DNA of 64,000 nucleotides, taken from NCBI RefSeq assembly GCF_004117055.1, contig NZ_CP026363.1, forward strand, positions 3,340,001 through 3,404,000. The letters run 5' to 3'. This DNA is from Brevibacillus agri (GTDB taxonomy: Bacteria; Bacillota; Bacilli; Brevibacillales; Brevibacillaceae). The notes beneath the pieces are model-generated. The model ran no database searches, was not told the DNA's origin, and saw only the letters and a list, made by a program, of their open reading frames with translations. Below, piece by piece: positions 62,367 through 64,000 of the stretch (position 1 is the first letter of the stretch; each line of letters opens with the position of its first letter). A program made the position numbers and the translations under genes.

Positions 62367-63585
62367 CTTGCGCTACCTCTTTCTTTGCAGCTTCGATTAG
62401 AGCCTCCGGCGTGTTCGGCAAGCCGTGGAGAGCTGTCTGCGCAAGCAGCGCCCGAAGCACGTGGACAATCCACTCGCCCGCTTTCTTTTGCAGCGCGACT
62501 TGCAGGTCAAGCCCTGTCACCGCCAGCTCCTTCATCGTTTTCACAGGCATGGCCCGATACTGTTCGACCAATGTCTGCATCAGGCTGTGCGTCTGCGCTG
62601 GCTGCTTCCACCAGCAGCTTTGCAATATCCCGGCAAGCTGTTCGCACGTGTCCCAGCCGGCATCAAGCAGCAACTGTCCCCACTCGACAGTCTCGGGCGC
62701 GTCCCATTTTGGCTGGATGCGCTCCAACAGCTCCACAAAGCCGACGATCGTCTCCGTCTCCCGTTTGGACATCCGCAGCGACTGGCAAAACGCTTTGGAC
62801 TCCGCCGCAGTAAAACGCGCCGCATAGAGCAAAAGCGACCATTTTTGCGCCAGACTCTCCACATGGACAGCCCGCCAAAACTCGGAAGCCGCATCGCGAA
62901 ACAGCCGCTGCAAGCCAGGAGCGTACCCGAACAGCCCTGTTTTGTTAATCAACGCGCAGCCGATTTGCGGCGAATCGCTGGCGAGCATTTTGTTCAGCTC
63001 TTCGCGGACGCGCTCCACCGCGATATGCGACAGGAGCGGAGCCGTCTGTTGCATAGCGGCAAGCGTCTGCGCCTCGATGGAAAAGCCAAGCTGGGAGGCG
63101 AACCGTACCGCCCGCAACAACCGCAGCGCATCCTCGCGAAAACGCTCCAGCGGCTCGCCTACGGCCCGCACCAGCTTTTGCGCGATATCCGCCCGCCCGC
63201 CAAACGGGTCCTGCAGCTCTTTTGCGCGGTTCATCGCCATCGCATTCATCGTAAAGTCTCTGCGTTCAAGGTCCAGTCTCAGCTCGGAAACGAACTGGAC
63301 ATCAGCAGGACGGCGGTAGTCTTCATACTTGCCTTCCGTCCGGTACGTCGTCACTTCAAAAAACTGCCCTTCGATTCTCACGGACACCGTTCCATGCTTG
63401 AGTCCGGTCGGGACGTGATCGGGAAACAAGCGGATGACGTCGCTAGGATGGGCATTCGTACATATATCTATATCGTGCACCGGCCGAGACAACAGCCAAT
63501 CGCGGACGCAGCCGCCGACATAATACGCTTCAAAGCCGTGCTTCTCCAACGTTTCCAGAATCTGGTTAGCCAGATGGAGCGTCAT
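62356..63585 (-). CDS. cca: CCA tRNA nucleotidyltransferase
   Basis: Adds and repairs the CCA end of tRNAs. 409 residues from ATG 63585 with a GGGGGGAAG site; an extension to 63678 has no site. Class II enzyme: YYVGGCVRDWLLSRPVHDID (Asp38, Asp40), the RRDFTMNAMAMN motif and EREDALRLLRAVRF-type block (ERFREDALRLLRAVRFASQL). In order bshA-cca-birA as in Bacillus. Confidence 0.95.
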   Translation of the reverse strand: MTLHLANQILETLEKHGFEAYYVGGCVRDWLLSRPVHDIDICTNAHPSDVIRLFPDHVPTGLKHGTVSVRIEGQFFEVTTYRTEGKYEDYRRPADVQFVSELRLDLERRDFTMNAMAMNRAKELQDPFGGRADIAQKLVRAVGEPLERFREDALRLLRAVRFASQLGFSIEAQTLAAMQQTAPLLSHIAVERVREELNKMLASDSPQIGCALINKTGLFGYAPGLQRLFRDAASEFWRAVHVESLAQKWSLLLYAARFTAAESKAFCQSLRMSKRETETIVGFVELLERIQPKWDAPETVEWGQLLLDAGWDTCEQLAGILQSCWWKQPAQTHSLMQTLVEQYRAMPVKTMKELAVTGLDLQVALQKKAGEWIVHVLRALLAQTALHGLPNTPEALIEAAKKEVAQDEH

Positions 63586-63640
63586 GCCACTTCCCCCCTT
63601 TCTCGCATGGTTCACCTGATTACATAAGGAGGCGATACGC

Positions 63641-63718
63641 ATGAGATTTTTGTATGGGCTCTTTATTTTCGTATCCAAACTGCATCAACTGGCGAAAAGC
63701 AATCTGTCCCGCCAGTGA
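63641..63718 (+). CDS. 25-codon ORF between bshA and cca
   Basis: ATG 63641 with AAGGAGGCGATACGC before it. The peptide (MRFLYGLFIFVSKLHQLAKS, then NLSRQ) has a hydrophobic first half and a basic second half, like a small membrane-associated protein or type I toxin peptide. It runs against both neighbours. A possible stem ACTGGCG/CGCCAGT lies at its end (63688-63716). Unproven. Confidence 0.4.
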   Translation: MRFLYGLFIFVSKLHQLAKSNLSRQ

Positions 63719-63743
63719 GCGTGACCGTTTGCGGCAAAAAAGC

Positions 63744-64000
63744 TTACCCGAGCAACTTTGTATAGAGAGCCTCGTACTGGGAGGCAATCGTCTCGTGACA
63801 AAACGTTTTGCAGGAGCGCTCGATGCTGTTTGCGGAAAACTCGCGGTACAACGCTTCGTCTTGCAACAGGCGAATCGCTGCCTGCGACATGCCTTCGACA
63901 TCCCCAATCGGGCGCAAAAAGCCATTGACGCCGTCGACCACGACTTCGGGTATCCCGCCGGCAACCGTCGCCACAACAGGCACGCCGCAAGCCATCGCTT
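63744..64000 (-). CDS. bshA: N-acetyl-alpha-D-glucosaminyl L-malate synthase (C-terminal part)
   Basis: The last 85 codons of a GT4 glycosyltransferase, cut by the right edge. The frame starts EAMACGVPVVATVAGGIPEV, the conserved C-terminal block with the E-x7-E site, then DGVNGFLRPIGDVEGMSQAA and ends YEALYTKLLG. Position upstream of cca and birA identifies it as bshA, the first enzyme of bacillithiol synthesis, but the catalytic half lies outside and only context and motif support it. Confidence 0.75.
   Translation of the reverse strand, partial: AMACGVPVVATVAGGIPEVVVDGVNGFLRPIGDVEGMSQAAIRLLQDEALYREFSANSIERSCKTFCHETIASQYEALYTKLLG

Noticed and set aside
1-64000. tRNA or rRNA genes
   Set aside because: I saw no cloverleaf ending or conserved tRNA arms and no rRNA sequence in reading through; a tRNA scan was not possible.

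Overview
The window looks like chromosome of an aerobic, spore-forming Firmicute of the Brevibacillus/Paenibacillaceae type. The reasons are a mid-50s percent GC by eye, strong AAGGAGG-type ribosome binding sites with many GTG and TTG starts, spore-associated genes (a YheC/YheD-type ATP-grasp protein and coat-type glycosyltransferases), and a backbone in the order bshA-cca-birA-panB-panC-panD-dinG-ypmB-asnS-dnaD that is known from Bacillus. The genus is an inference from gene content; I ran no search.

Left part (1-13.2 kb). A sulfate-binding lipoprotein is cut by the left edge. Two decaying genes follow (a frameshifted small membrane protein and an FAD oxidoreductase remnant), then dut, trhO, a frameshifted Nudix gene, a HAD phosphatase, an amidase, acetyltransferases and small membrane proteins. 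A D-serine unit comes next: dsdA and a YheO/DauR-like regulator, followed by a decayed downstream gene.

Island (13.2-18.9 kb). Base composition drops. An IS1182-type element interrupts a small lipoprotein gene. A 277-bp non-autonomous element with IS21-like ends has a 6-bp target duplication and an internal hairpin. An IS3 remnant abuts a MocR-type aminotransferase that has lost its 5' part. There is an orphan hypothetical gene and an intact nitrilase. This is the clearest region of transfer and rearrangement.

Middle (19-42.7 kb). Housekeeping genes: pseudouridine synthase, thioredoxin-like protein, a LysR regulator divergent from leuCD with a dyad operator candidate between them, an acyl-CoA synthetase, a YajQ-like protein, a short-chain dehydrogenase-like protein without the catalytic Tyr/Lys, an RND pump with its adaptor, and pepF. 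Then comes a six-gene, tightly packed polysaccharide cluster (GT4, sugar-nucleotide transferase, GT2, epimerase, GT4, UDP-glucose dehydrogenase), preceded by a coiled-coil gene.

Right part (42.8-64 kb). The conserved pan-dinG-asnS-dnaD backbone is present, with inserts. The most striking one is an 812-residue protein at 45114-47552 made of 55 uninterrupted decapeptide repeats with a WIAG-like tail. Others are an FtsH-like protease lacking the usual extracellular domain, mtaD, rex and a ComEC-like beta-lactamase-fold lipoprotein with lost metal ligands. The aspB gene usually next to ypmB in Bacillus is not here. Between birA and panB lies a 16-codon leader peptide that runs into a Rho-independent terminator, a possible attenuator for the pantothenate operon.
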